Assembly (NCBI RefSeq): GCF_900312745.1
Contig: NZ_OMPD01000007.1
Location: 6,523 to 70,522, forward strand
Source: Aquimarina sp. AU58
Lineage (GTDB): Bacteria > Bacteroidota > Bacteroidia > Flavobacteriales > Flavobacteriaceae
Reading direction: 5' to 3'
Length of the DNA: 64,000 nucleotides
Each line of letters opens with the position of its first letter. The stretch's first letter is position 1. This document shows positions 47,766-56,517 of this stretch, one piece after another. The notes under the pieces were generated by a model, which was not told where the DNA came from, searched no databases, and saw only the letters and a list, made by a program, of their open reading frames with translations. A program made the translations under genes and the position numbers.

Positions 47766-48987
47766 TAAAGCTCTAGATCAATCGATAGGGATTGAACGTA
47801 TAATAAGTTGTATCAAAGGTTCGAATCCGGGACCTACTCTCATTTTCATTGGGGGCATTCATGGTAATGAGCCCGCCGGAATATTTGCTCTTTATGATGT
47901 ATTTAATCATATAAAAAACAATCAAATCCCCGTAAAAGGAACTATGTATGCCATAAGCGGTAATCTCCCGGCATTAGCCAAAGGTAAACGGTATCAGAAA
48001 GAAGATTTAAATCGAGTTTGGAAACACGATAGAATTAATAATTTATCCAAAGACATTAAAGATACAAATGTCAATCTTGACATAGAGCAGCAGTACGAAA
48101 TTTATCACATCATCAAAGATATTCTCAATAAAGAAAGTGGGCCGTTTTATTTTATGGATCTTCATACCACATCGAGTAAAACAATGCCTTTTTTAACCGT
48201 TAATGATAGCTTGTTAAATAGAAAATATACAATGCAATATCCTATACCTATGATACTAGGTATAGAAGAATATCTAGATGGTCCTTTACTAAGTTATATT
48301 AATGAATTAGGCTATGTATCTTTTGGTTTTGAAGGAGGACAGCATGATGACTCTGAAGCCATTAAAAATCATATTTCTTTTATCTACCTTACTATGGTTT
48401 TTGCAGGGAGTGTTACAAAAAAAGATATTGAGTATAATTATCATTATAACCTTCTACTTAAAGGATCAGAAGCTCCAACAGAAATCTATGAAATCTATTG
48501 GCGCTACCAAATCAAAGAGAACGAAGTCTTCAAAATGAAGCCTGGATTTGTCAATTTTCAACAGATACAGAAAGGAGAACAACTTGCTCATAGTAATGGA
48601 AAAATAATAACAGCTTCAAAAAACGGGAGGATATTTATGCCTTTATATCAACATCAAGGTAATGATGGTTTTTTTACCATCCATAGTGTGCATCCGATAT
48701 TTTTAAAACTTTCTACCATCCTTCGTAAAGTACATTTTGATAATATAATTACTATTCTTCCTGGTGTTCATTGGGCTTCAAATAAAAAAAATGAACTTAC
48801 GGTTAATCTTAAGATTGCTCGCTTCTTCACAAAACAGTTTTTTCACCTTTTAGGATATCGAAGTAAACAAGTAGACAAAACACACTTAAGTCTAAAAAAT
48901 AGAGAGAGTGCTTCAAAAGAGAGAGAATATCGCTATACTTCATGGAGTAAAAGCAAAAATTGGTTGATAAACACTCTTAACCAATAG
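47749..48987 (+). CDS. succinylglutamate desuccinylase/aspartoacylase family enzyme
   Basis: I use the ATG on 47749 as start (MVKVYSKALDQ). The 412-residue protein has the M14-type zinc motif in FIGGIHGNEPAGIF (His and Glu) and a second ligand His in FMDLHTTSSKTM, followed by an FEGGQHDD segment. The fold is that of AstE/AspA deacylases that split N-acyl amino acids. It overlaps the GCS2-CBS gene by 17 bp. The C-terminal 90 residues are basic and not typical of the family. Confidence 0.88.
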   Translation: MVKVYSKALDQSIGIERIISCIKGSNPGPTLIFIGGIHGNEPAGIFALYDVFNHIKNNQIPVKGTMYAISGNLPALAKGKRYQKEDLNRVWKHDRINNLSKDIKDTNVNLDIEQQYEIYHIIKDILNKESGPFYFMDLHTTSSKTMPFLTVNDSLLNRKYTMQYPIPMILGIEEYLDGPLLSYINELGYVSFGFEGGQHDDSEAIKNHISFIYLTMVFAGSVTKKDIEYNYHYNLLLKGSEAPTEIYEIYWRYQIKENEVFKMKPGFVNFQQIQKGEQLAHSNGKIITASKNGRIFMPLYQHQGNDGFFTIHSVHPIFLKLSTILRKVHFDNIITILPGVHWASNKKNELTVNLKIARFFTKQFFHLLGYRSKQVDKTHLSLKNRESASKEREYRYTSWSKSKNWLINTLNQ

Positions 48988-49046
48988 TAATTGAAAAGGC
49001 AAACAAGGCCGTAGATAAAAATCTTTTGCTTCCAAAGTAAGCTTCC

Positions 49047-49092
49047 AGATAATAAAAAAAGAGGGCAAACGATAATGTTCACCCTCTTTGTA
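49047..49092 (-). terminator. terminator after the leader-peptide gene
   Basis: On the minus strand CAAAGAGGGTGAAC and GTTTGCCCTCTTT arms are followed by a run of T. It ends the small Cys-rich peptide gene. Confidence 0.85.
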
Positions 49093-49096
49093 TCTG

Positions 49097-49282
49097 CTAA
49101 TGAAATGTGCAGACATCAATAATATCATTACAAATACCTGGTATACAAAAGCTTAACCCTTGAACACGACAACCGCCTCCAGTTGGGCAACACCCTCCCT
49201 GTCTTTTACTTGATCCTATAATACCTTGTTGTTGTTCTTTACTAAGTTTTGTAACTCCCGTTACATTAAGAATTTTTTTCAT
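49097..49282 (-). CDS. Cys-rich leader peptide (bacteriocin-like natural product precursor)
   Basis: The 61-residue peptide has a leader of KLSKEQQQGIIGS type, as in flavobacterial class I natural-product precursors with double-Gly-like cleavage. The core of about 37 residues holds six Cys (CC, C, C, C, C) with many Gly. No transporter/peptidase or modification enzyme adjoins it. The mature form may be disulphide-bonded or modified by enzymes encoded elsewhere. A terminator follows. I am confident it is a gene but not of its activity. Confidence 0.75.
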   Translation of the reverse strand: MKKILNVTGVTKLSKEQQQGIIGSSKRQGGCCPTGGGCRVQGLSFCIPGICNDIIDVCTFH

Positions 49283-49544
49283 CGTGTAAATATTTTTAAA
49301 TTAATACAAACCTAAATTAATATAAATCAATAGCATACATCCATTAAGATCAAGCAAATAAACTAAGGTTTTCGGCTTGATTAAATGATTTATAGTTGAT
49401 TTTCAACCTATTCAAAAGTGTGAGGTATTATTATGTTTAGGTACCGTAAAAACAAAAAAATGAGCAAAACTCCTAAACAATACTAATTAGATTTAAATCT
49501 AATAATCTTTTCTTTTCTAGATCATGAAATTAAACATTTAGCTT

Positions 49545-49552
49545 TATTTTTG
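49545..49552 (+). promoter_or_regulatory. probable -7 box of the GlcG-like gene
   Basis: TATTTTTG fits TAnnTTTG and lies 27 bp before the ATG on 49580. It supports that start over a TTG codon at 49550, which would overlap the box. Confidence 0.45.
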
Positions 49553-49579
49553 AATCGCAATTTTACAAACAAAACAATA

Positions 49580-49990
49580 ATGAACATCACTCTAGAGCAA
49601 GCAGAAAAAATCATTAACGCTGCAAAAGAAAAAGCAATAGCTATACATACACAAATGAATATCGCAATAGTAGATTCTGGCGCAAACCTTATTGCCTTTG
49701 CACGTATGGATCAGGCCTGGATAGGTTCTATTGATATTTCAATTAAAAAAGCAAGAACGGCTTGTCTTTTTGGTAAAAATACTGGTGTTATCGGGGAGCT
49801 TTCACAACCTGGAGGTCCTTTATATAATATAGAACATTCTAATGGTGGGCTAATTACTTTTCCGGGGGGTATTCCTATTAAAAACAATTCGGGAACTATA
49901 ATAGGAGCTATTGGAGTAAGTGGCAGCAGCATAGAAAACGATCATGCAGTAGCCGAAGCTGGTACTACAACACTAGGTATATATGCTTAA
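49580..49990 (+). CDS. GlcG/HbpS family heme-degrading-domain protein
   Basis: The 136-residue protein (from [19 protein letters not shown]) has the GlcG/PduO C-terminal-like fold: [20 protein letters not shown], a [11 protein letters not shown] helix, and [24 protein letters not shown]. The family binds haem or corrinoid in some members and is otherwise unassigned. Cytoplasmic. It is 57 bp before the methyltransferase gene and may be co-transcribed with it. Confidence 0.88.
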   Translation: MNITLEQAEKIINAAKEKAIAIHTQMNIAIVDSGANLIAFARMDQAWIGSIDISIKKARTACLFGKNTGVIGELSQPGGPLYNIEHSNGGLITFPGGIPIKNNSGTIIGAIGVSGSSIENDHAVAEAGTTTLGIYA

Positions 49991-50047
49991 CTATGGATAA
50001 TATCGATTGCAAGGCATTAAATAACCAGGTTTTACGTACAGAAATAC

Positions 50048-50704
50048 ATGAAGAGATTATTAAGTTATTTATGGCCATTCACCAAAGAGGTTTCCTCACA
50101 AATTAATGGAACACTAGAACTCACGTGGATGAATGGTAAAAAAGTACTGGATAGCCAAAATGCAAATTACTCCTACGGATCACTGCAAAAATTACTTAGT
50201 TACGGACTTTCATTAATAGATATTTCTGCAAATAGCGAAATTCTTTTACTAGGACTTGGCGGGGGGAGTATAATAGAGCCTCTTAGAAATACATTTGATC
50301 ATCAAGGAAAAATTACCGCTATAGAAATTGATGAAGTAGTTATCGAAATTGCTAAAAATGAGTTCAATATAACCAATAATCACAATCTCGAAATCATTTG
50401 CGAAGATGCTTTTTTCTATGTTGGTCGTTGTGCATCACAATTTGAAATTATAATCATCGATATTTTTATCGATAATCAAGTTCCCAAGCAGTTTTATGAA
50501 AATCAATTCTGGAAAAACCTTATTCCCTTATTAAAACCTGAAGGACAAATCGTGTTTAATGCTGGAATTAATTTGAAGGAAAACATCAAAATCGATTCTC
50601 TTACATCTATGGTTAAGCCCGATATAGAATTTTCACAACACAATCAAGTTCAAGGAACCAACACACTGTTAATAGGGAAGAAAAAATCAAGAGATGAAGA
50701 TTAA
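50048..50704 (+). CDS. spermidine-synthase-like methyltransferase-fold protein
   Basis: The 218-residue protein has the Rossmann SAM/dcSAM motif LLLGLGGGSIIEPL, an acidic end of beta-2 (IEIDEVVIEIAKNEF), and the IIIDIFIDNQVP segment, as in the SpeE-like superfamily. The polyamine-binding Asp pattern is incomplete, and the length is short, so true spermidine synthase activity is doubtful. Small SpeE-like proteins of this type are common and mostly unassigned. Confidence 0.8.
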   Translation: MKRLLSYLWPFTKEVSSQINGTLELTWMNGKKVLDSQNANYSYGSLQKLLSYGLSLIDISANSEILLLGLGGGSIIEPLRNTFDHQGKITAIEIDEVVIEIAKNEFNITNNHNLEIICEDAFFYVGRCASQFEIIIIDIFIDNQVPKQFYENQFWKNLIPLLKPEGQIVFNAGINLKENIKIDSLTSMVKPDIEFSQHNQVQGTNTLLIGKKKSRDED

Positions 50705-50887
50705 AAACTACGGTATACTTTTTACGAATTCGATATATTCTTAATCGGAAACGGTACAGATCTTAGAAATATTCTGTTTTTCTACTCTTAAAATACGATA
50801 ACAACATTTCCCCAGAAAACAGGATATTCTCGTATAGCATTTATGTATTACATTTATAACAAATTATATGTTATATAAAACAATGTC

Positions 50888-51526
50888 GTGAAAATAAATA
50901 CATGCCTTTTATCTATTATCCTGATTTGTTGCTTCTCTTGTAACACTAATAAAAACTCAAAAGAAAGTAGTAGCCAATCAAAAATGACCAACCAGATAGT
51001 TACGACTCATAGTCAGGATAATAAAATTAATACTATAAAAGCAACAGTTTTATCGGTTGAAGAGACTTTGATCATGCCCGATGATTACCTCACGACAGTC
51101 TTGACCGTTAAAACAAATACTAAGGATACCTTGGCATTTATAGACATGGATGGTTTTGAAAAATTAGTTAATAAAGAAATCACCATTATCTATCGGTTAA
51201 AATCAAGTCAGAAAAAATTAATAGTTTGTTTTGATTGTATATCATATTCTAAACCAATTAAGTTAGCCAATATCACATCAATTGCACCCAAGATCGAATT
51301 TAAACTATTAAAGTTAAAAGAATATCAGGAAGATGAATATATCACTACTGCCTCATCGTTTATCATGCTTACTAATGATGATAAAGTTGAACATTTTTAC
51401 ACCAATATATTTGATCTAATTGAGGATAGTACAAAGATGAAAAGTGCATTTTTTAATTATGGGATTGTAACAGAATATACTCCCGAACTACTCAATCGTG
51501 ATGAATTACGATTATTGTTAGAATAG
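50888..51526 (+). CDS. lipoprotein of unknown function
   Basis: The 212-residue protein starts with GTG on 50888; the ATG at 50884 is out of frame and meets TGA at once. The N-terminus MKINTCLLSIILICCFSCNT is a lipoprotein signal. The mature protein is rich in Lys and Ser, then has beta-strand-like stretches (TVLSVEETLIMPDDYLTTVLTVK). There is no family I recognise. It lies upstream of the BlaI-type operator array but has its own reading unit. Confidence 0.7.
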   Translation: MKINTCLLSIILICCFSCNTNKNSKESSSQSKMTNQIVTTHSQDNKINTIKATVLSVEETLIMPDDYLTTVLTVKTNTKDTLAFIDMDGFEKLVNKEITIIYRLKSSQKKLIVCFDCISYSKPIKLANITSIAPKIEFKLLKLKEYQEDEYITTASSFIMLTNDDKVEHFYTNIFDLIEDSTKMKSAFFNYGIVTEYTPELLNRDELRLLLE

Positions 51527-51610
51527 ATACTTCCTCTTCTAAAACATATTATCATTTTTTTAACACCTTCTAGAAAACCCTTTAGAATCAATAGCTAACA
51601 CACCAAAACT

Positions 51611-51664
51611 ACTAATTAGCTAGTCGAACTACTAATTAATTAGTTGCAAAACTAAAAGATTAGT
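51611..51664. promoter_or_regulatory. three evenly spaced BlaI-type operators
   Basis: ACTAATTAGCTAGT (51611-51624), ACTAATTAATTAGT (51631-51644, a perfect palindrome) and ACTAAAAGATTAGT (51651-51664) repeat with a period of exactly 20 bp. They precede the BlaI-type repressor gene and overlap the promoter at 51643-51674. Two helical turns between sites would let dimers sit on one face of the DNA. Confidence 0.8.
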
Positions 51665-51674
51665 AGTAAGTTTG
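51643..51674 (+). promoter_or_regulatory. probable promoter of the blaI-like operon
   Basis: GTTG (51643-51646), 20 bp, then TAAGTTTG (51667-51674) fit the Bacteroidota -33/-7 pattern. The -7 box follows the third operator directly, so repressor binding would block polymerase. Confidence 0.6.
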
Positions 51675-51692
51675 TTTTATAAAATTGATACT

Positions 51693-52052
51693 ATGCAAAA
51701 ATTAGCCAAAAGAGAAGAACAGATTATGCAAAGTCTGTGGAAATTGGAAAAGGCATTTATAAAAGAGATCATTGAAGAGCTTTCTGACCCTAAACCGCAT
51801 TATAATACTACTGCTACGATTGTAAAAATTTTAGAAGAAAAAGGATTTATCAGTCATGTAGCCTACGGAAACAGTTTTCAGTATTATCCTCTAGTATCAA
51901 AAGATGAGTATCAAAAAGAAGTATTAGGTGAGGTAGTACACAATTATTTTGACAATTCTCCTTTGGCTTTGGTTAAATTCTTTGCTAAGGAAGAAAAGAT
52001 AAATACCGACGAATTAGAAGAAATAATTCAACTGATAAAAAACAAGAAATAA
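51693..52052 (+). CDS. BlaI/MecI/CopY family transcriptional repressor
   Basis: I start at the ATG that gives MQKLAKREEQIMQSLWKLEKAF; seven further codons are open upstream. The winged helix is at about 5-75 (TATIVKILEEKGFISHVAYGNSFQYYPLV), with the C-terminal dimerisation helices after it. It is expected to bind the three operators upstream and to be cleaved or released on signalling by the M56 protein downstream. Its TAA stop overlaps the ATG of that gene (one base shared). Confidence 0.92.
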   Translation: MQKLAKREEQIMQSLWKLEKAFIKEIIEELSDPKPHYNTTATIVKILEEKGFISHVAYGNSFQYYPLVSKDEYQKEVLGEVVHNYFDNSPLALVKFFAKEEKINTDELEEIIQLIKNKK

Positions 52053-54724
52053 TGGACTATATCATACATAGCTCGGCATTAATAGGATTATCTTATATTA
52101 TTTATAGATTTTTTCTTTCCAAAGAGACCTTTTACCATTTAAACAGGTGGGTATTGATATCATTAGTTATACTTTCATTTACTTTACCTTTTATTACGGT
52201 TCCCGAAAATTTATCATTTAAAAGTGCTCTATTTCAAAAAGTAGAAGCACAACCTTCAAATTCTGTTGTCGCAGACTACAAAATACCAGAAACAACCACA
52301 AAAATTGAAAATATATCAACCACCGATACTTCTGGTATCAATACTACTTCGGTTAGTAAATCTTTAGATTGGGGATCAATTCTGCTATACGTATATGTAT
52401 TAGGTATATTGGTATTTGGTATTCATTTTATCATTCAATTAGGAGTTCTACTATATCGTATTTCTAAATATCCAACCGTAGAAGTTGATGATTATAAAAT
52501 TGTAGAAACCGATAAAAAACATGCTCCTTACTCGTTTTGGAATCGGATATTTATGAACCCCAGTCAATACAATCCTGATACGTATTTACAAATCCTAAAA
52601 CACGAACAAGTACATATCAAAGGTAAACATAGTATCGATATGTTATTAGTAGAGTTATTAGTGATGATGCAGTGGTTTAATCCTTTTGCCTGGTTATACC
52701 GCAGAGCCATCGATAACAATTTAGAATACCTAACAGACAATAACATGCTTAATATAGGTGAGGACAGAGAAGTTTACCAAATGAACCTTCTAAAAGTCTC
52801 CACTCCAAATATGCCAACAGGTTTGGCAACAAGTTACAATCAATCATTTCTCAAAAAACGAATCCTTATGATGAATTCTAAAAAATCAACATCAAAATCA
52901 GGGTGGAAATACCTAATCATTATTCCACTACTTGCTATCACCGTATTTTCTTTTAACCCGGTAAAGCCAAATGAAATACTGGTAAATTATGATAAAGAAT
53001 CTATGGATCCGACTGTAGATTTTAGAAAAGAATCTATATCATCTAGTGCTCAGAACAACTTTACCAAAGGAGTATGGGATGCCGAAGTCGGAGGAGGTAA
53101 ATTATGCATTATGTATAGAAGTGCAGAGCCTCTTAAACGAAATTTCTGGTCTATGACCAGATGCTATGATCCAATATATTTTAAAGATTTCCCAAGTGGA
53201 GATCGACAACAATTTAAAATCACCAAAGATGCCGGAACTATAACTTATGTGGGGCGGTTTGACAACAAAATAGGTGATGGAAGATATGAATTTACTCCTA
53301 ATGAATCATTTATTAAGTCACTCAAAGCTTATGGTTTACATGTAGACAACAAAGATTTGGTACATTGTTTCCTTACTGGTTTTGACAACAATTACCTTAG
53401 TTATTTAAAGCGTGAAAATCTAAAAATAGATCAAGATGATTTTGAAGATATTATTCATAAATCACTTCCGCTTGATAAACTAAAAATGTATAGAAAAGAA
53501 CTTGCACGATTAGGCTATGAGAATTATACAATGGAAGAGGTAAGTAAGCTTAATTTGTTCGATGTTGATGTTGCCTATATTTCATTCATCAATACATTAA
53601 ATGATAATAAAACATCTTTAAAAAAGATTACAAAAGCTAAAATCCATAATGTATCTTCTGAATTTGTTACATCATATCGAAATAATGGTTATGGCAACCT
53701 GTCTCTTGATGATTATATGAAATTAAAAATTCATGATGTGACTCCAGATTTTATTGAATCGTTTAAAAAGGCCGGACATACAAATATTACTGTACGAGAA
53801 GCCAAAAACCTTAAAATTCATAATGTAACTCCGGTTTACATAAATAATTTTAAGAAAGCTGGATATCCTAATATCACTTTACAGGAAGCTAAAAAATTAA
53901 AAATTCATGGAGTAACTCCAGAGCTTATAAAGGCATACAAAAAAGCTGGGCAAAAAAATATTTCGTTACAAGAAGCTATAAAGCTAAAGATTCATGATAT
54001 CACACCAGGTCAGGTAAAAACCGCTAAGAGTTTTTCTTCCTCTAAAAGTAAAAGAGATCAAAATACCTTATCGAGTTCTACCAATAGTCGTGGTGCCTCA
54101 CAAGATGATCAACAAACGCCAAATGATTTTATTAGACAATTTAAGCAACTTGGTTATGACAATGTACCTATTGATGATATCATTAAATTAAAAATACATA
54201 ATGTTACACCAGAATTTATTAAAATGTTCAACAAGGCTGGGTACAGTAACATTCCGCTTGATGATGTTGTAGCTTTAAAAATCCATAATGTAACTCCAGA
54301 TTTTATTGATTCGTTTAAAAAAGCTGGATATAAAAATATCTCTTTAGACGAGGCAAAATCTTTAAAAATACACAACGTATCTCCTAATACTGCTTCAGAA
54401 TATTTAAAAATAGGGTATTCTAACCTTTCTATAAGTAAGTTAATATCTCTAAAAATTCATAATGTATCTCCAGAATATATTAAAGAGTTTAAAAAGACGC
54501 AATTTGGTGATCTTCCTCTAGATGACATCATGAGCTTTAAAATTCACAGGGTTACTCCAGAGTTTGTGCAATCTTTTAAAGATATAGGGTTTAAAAATAT
54601 AACAGCTGACCAAGCCAAGAGTCTTAAAATCCATAATGTTACACCAGAGTTTATAAAATCCTTAAAAGAACAGGACAAAGATATTTCACTAGAACAAGCC
54701 ATCAGAATCAAAATTCATTTTTAA
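52052..54724 (+). CDS. BlaR1-type M56 metallopeptidase with long 29-residue repeat tail
   Basis: The 890-residue protein has membrane spans at about 1-20, 33-50, 108-135 and 288-303. The zinc motif is H184-E-x-x-H188 (KHEQVHIKG), with a likely third ligand Glu225 in NNLEYLTDN, as in M56 (BlaR1/MecR1) sensors. The exported C-terminal part is not a penicillin-binding domain. From about residue 528 it has 11 units of about 29 residues with the motif LKIHNVTPEFI, plus a final KIHF; a Ser-rich linker breaks them after the fifth. BlaR1-type sensors without the beta-lactam domain sense other envelope signals. The repeat tail may bind a ligand. Confidence 0.9.
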   Translation: MDYIIHSSALIGLSYIIYRFFLSKETFYHLNRWVLISLVILSFTLPFITVPENLSFKSALFQKVEAQPSNSVVADYKIPETTTKIENISTTDTSGINTTSVSKSLDWGSILLYVYVLGILVFGIHFIIQLGVLLYRISKYPTVEVDDYKIVETDKKHAPYSFWNRIFMNPSQYNPDTYLQILKHEQVHIKGKHSIDMLLVELLVMMQWFNPFAWLYRRAIDNNLEYLTDNNMLNIGEDREVYQMNLLKVSTPNMPTGLATSYNQSFLKKRILMMNSKKSTSKSGWKYLIIIPLLAITVFSFNPVKPNEILVNYDKESMDPTVDFRKESISSSAQNNFTKGVWDAEVGGGKLCIMYRSAEPLKRNFWSMTRCYDPIYFKDFPSGDRQQFKITKDAGTITYVGRFDNKIGDGRYEFTPNESFIKSLKAYGLHVDNKDLVHCFLTGFDNNYLSYLKRENLKIDQDDFEDIIHKSLPLDKLKMYRKELARLGYENYTMEEVSKLNLFDVDVAYISFINTLNDNKTSLKKITKAKIHNVSSEFVTSYRNNGYGNLSLDDYMKLKIHDVTPDFIESFKKAGHTNITVREAKNLKIHNVTPVYINNFKKAGYPNITLQEAKKLKIHGVTPELIKAYKKAGQKNISLQEAIKLKIHDITPGQVKTAKSFSSSKSKRDQNTLSSSTNSRGASQDDQQTPNDFIRQFKQLGYDNVPIDDIIKLKIHNVTPEFIKMFNKAGYSNIPLDDVVALKIHNVTPDFIDSFKKAGYKNISLDEAKSLKIHNVSPNTASEYLKIGYSNLSISKLISLKIHNVSPEYIKEFKKTQFGDLPLDDIMSFKIHRVTPEFVQSFKDIGFKNITADQAKSLKIHNVTPEFIKSLKEQDKDISLEQAIRIKIHF
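53630..54721 (+). repeat. 87-bp (29-residue) coding repeats in the M56 protein
   Basis: The KIHxVTP motif appears 11 times plus a terminal KIHF. The period is 29 codons except across the Ser-rich linker at about 54020-54130. Units have diverged in sequence but keep KIH, the Pro, and a Gly before an N(I/L)(S/T)LDEA-like segment. Confidence 0.88.
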
Positions 54725-54760
54725 ATATTTATAGTAAGTCAGCCAAAATTCAATCAATCA

Positions 54761-54798
54761 AAAAACGGGAATGGTTATTAATTCCATTCCCGTTTTTT
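54761..54798 (+). terminator. terminator after the M56 gene
   Basis: AAAAACGGGAATGG and CCATTCCCGTTTTTT arms around a short loop, 37 bp past the stop. It ends the repressor-sensor operon. Confidence 0.9.
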
Positions 54799-54868
54799 CA
54801 ATGAACCGATAATCAACCATAACATTAAACTATTTCAGGAGTTTTCAATTATTACTAAAACAATAAAA

Positions 54869-56332
54869 ATGAATAGGATGTACTGGGTAGTACTGATAAG
54901 CTTCTTGAGCATGTATATGGTTACAGGAAGAGCACAAGAGTCCATAGTTTATCAACCTGAACAAATGCAGGCTGACTTAGAAAAATTTAAAACGGCGCTC
55001 ATTAAAATTCACCCTGGAACTTATACGCATCAAAACCATGAAGAGTTTAATCAAATGATAAACGATTTGATGTTGCAAACTTTCAAACCAATGGAAGCCA
55101 AGATATTTTATAGAATTGTTCTTCAATTGATAGCGAATATACATGATGGACACACACAAGCATATACATTCGGCAAACTCGGAAGTGTTATCAATAATCA
55201 AAAAAGACTCCCCTTTCAAGTATATATTAAGGATGAACGCATTTTTATAGTGAAAAATCTTAGCTCTATAGAAATTCCCGAAGGGTCTGAAATCCTATCT
55301 ATTGATAATAACTTGAGTAATGAGATTATTATTGACATTTTAGCGCATTATTCTTCTGATGGTGAAAGTCAAAGTGGTATGCAACATTGGTTAGGAGGGC
55401 CATACAAATCGTTTTACAGACTCTATCCCGAGATATTTGGAGAACAACCTACATATAACCTTGTGTATAGAGACTATAAAACCAAGAAAATTATAAAGAC
55501 AAAAATTGAAGCAATTTCAAAAGAGGTTTATGAAACTAGAGCATCTAAGAAATATCTGCCAGAAACAGCGCCTGAAAAAGCTTTTAACTTTGAGATAAAT
55601 AAGGAAAATTATGCTTATCTGAAAATAAACCAGTTTATAAAAGATGGTTACGATGAACCCGAGAATACTTATCCTGATTTTTATAAGCAATGTTTCAAAA
55701 AAATTTCTGATAAAAATATTAAGAACTTAATAATCGATTTAAGAAATAACGGAGGTGGAAAAGCTAGTAATGCAGCTTACTTGCTTCAATATTTTATTAA
55801 CCAACCCATCACTCCGGCAAAAGAGATAGTGACTTTGGTGGATGATAAATACCTTGTAGAAATAACTGGTAATACACTTAATTTGAATGAATCCTTTGGA
55901 TTAAAGAGAAAAAAAGACGGTACTTTCAAAGTAACAAAACATGAATTATTACGTGATTTGATGAGTTATGATCCAATTGAAGAGTATCGTTATAAAGGAA
56001 GGCTGATCGTTCTGATCAATGGTGGTACCACTTCAGCTGCTGGTATTGCTGCTGGCTTACTAAAAGAATATACAAATGCAGACTTAGTTGGAACAGAAAC
56101 CTATGGATATGCTGGTATTAGTAACGGTGTGCGTCAAATTTCTATCAAAGGGGATCATACCGAAACAGCAATCTATTTACCTTTACTACATGCAGAGTAT
56201 ACTATAGATGAACATATCCAGAAAAGAAGCGTTGTCCCGGATTACAATGTATCAAACTCTATACATAATATTCTAGAGGGGAATGACGCTGTTCTGGAAT
56301 TTGCATTGAAAAAACTATTACCAAAAATGTAA
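54869..56332 (+). CDS. S41 family peptidase-like protein
   Basis: The 487-residue protein has a signal peptide (ending TGRAQ) and an S41 fold, with NLIIDLRNNGGGKASNAAYL and the nucleophile Ser region LINGGTTSAAGIAAGLL. In place of the usual Lys-containing GKG after TxG it has TETYGYAGISNG, so the canonical catalytic Lys is not visible there. It may be a Lys-independent branch or an inactive homologue. It is 70 bp from the M56 operon terminator and separate from it. Confidence 0.85.
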   Translation: MNRMYWVVLISFLSMYMVTGRAQESIVYQPEQMQADLEKFKTALIKIHPGTYTHQNHEEFNQMINDLMLQTFKPMEAKIFYRIVLQLIANIHDGHTQAYTFGKLGSVINNQKRLPFQVYIKDERIFIVKNLSSIEIPEGSEILSIDNNLSNEIIIDILAHYSSDGESQSGMQHWLGGPYKSFYRLYPEIFGEQPTYNLVYRDYKTKKIIKTKIEAISKEVYETRASKKYLPETAPEKAFNFEINKENYAYLKINQFIKDGYDEPENTYPDFYKQCFKKISDKNIKNLIIDLRNNGGGKASNAAYLLQYFINQPITPAKEIVTLVDDKYLVEITGNTLNLNESFGLKRKKDGTFKVTKHELLRDLMSYDPIEEYRYKGRLIVLINGGTTSAAGIAAGLLKEYTNADLVGTETYGYAGISNGVRQISIKGDHTETAIYLPLLHAEYTIDEHIQKRSVVPDYNVSNSIHNILEGNDAVLEFALKKLLPKM

Positions 56333-56432
56333 AAAATTTATTAAAACGGTTTTTAGTAACTTCTTTCTTAACATCTAAAATTGAATATTCATAAATGATA
56401 CACTAGCCAAAATTCAATCAATCAAAAAACGA

Positions 56433-56464
56433 GATGGCTCTATGATTATGGTCATAGAGCCATC
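56433..56464. terminator. terminator between S41 and M57 genes
   Basis: GATGGCTCTATGA and TCATAGAGCCATC arms around a 6-nt loop lie between convergent genes. Confidence 0.8.
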
Positions 56465-56517
56465 TTAATTAAAGTGATGAAGGCATTTAAATAATAAATA
56501 CATTACAGGTTAGATCA

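Larger units (their letters stand above)
54741..56431. repeat. identical 27-bp sequences before two terminators (54741-54767 and 56405-56431)
   Basis: Both copies read AGCCAAAATTCAATCAATCA then AAAAACG. Each ends where the terminator stem begins. They flank the S41 gene at 54869, as if this gene had been inserted or duplicated with its terminator context. The listed span runs from the first copy to the second. Confidence 0.8.
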
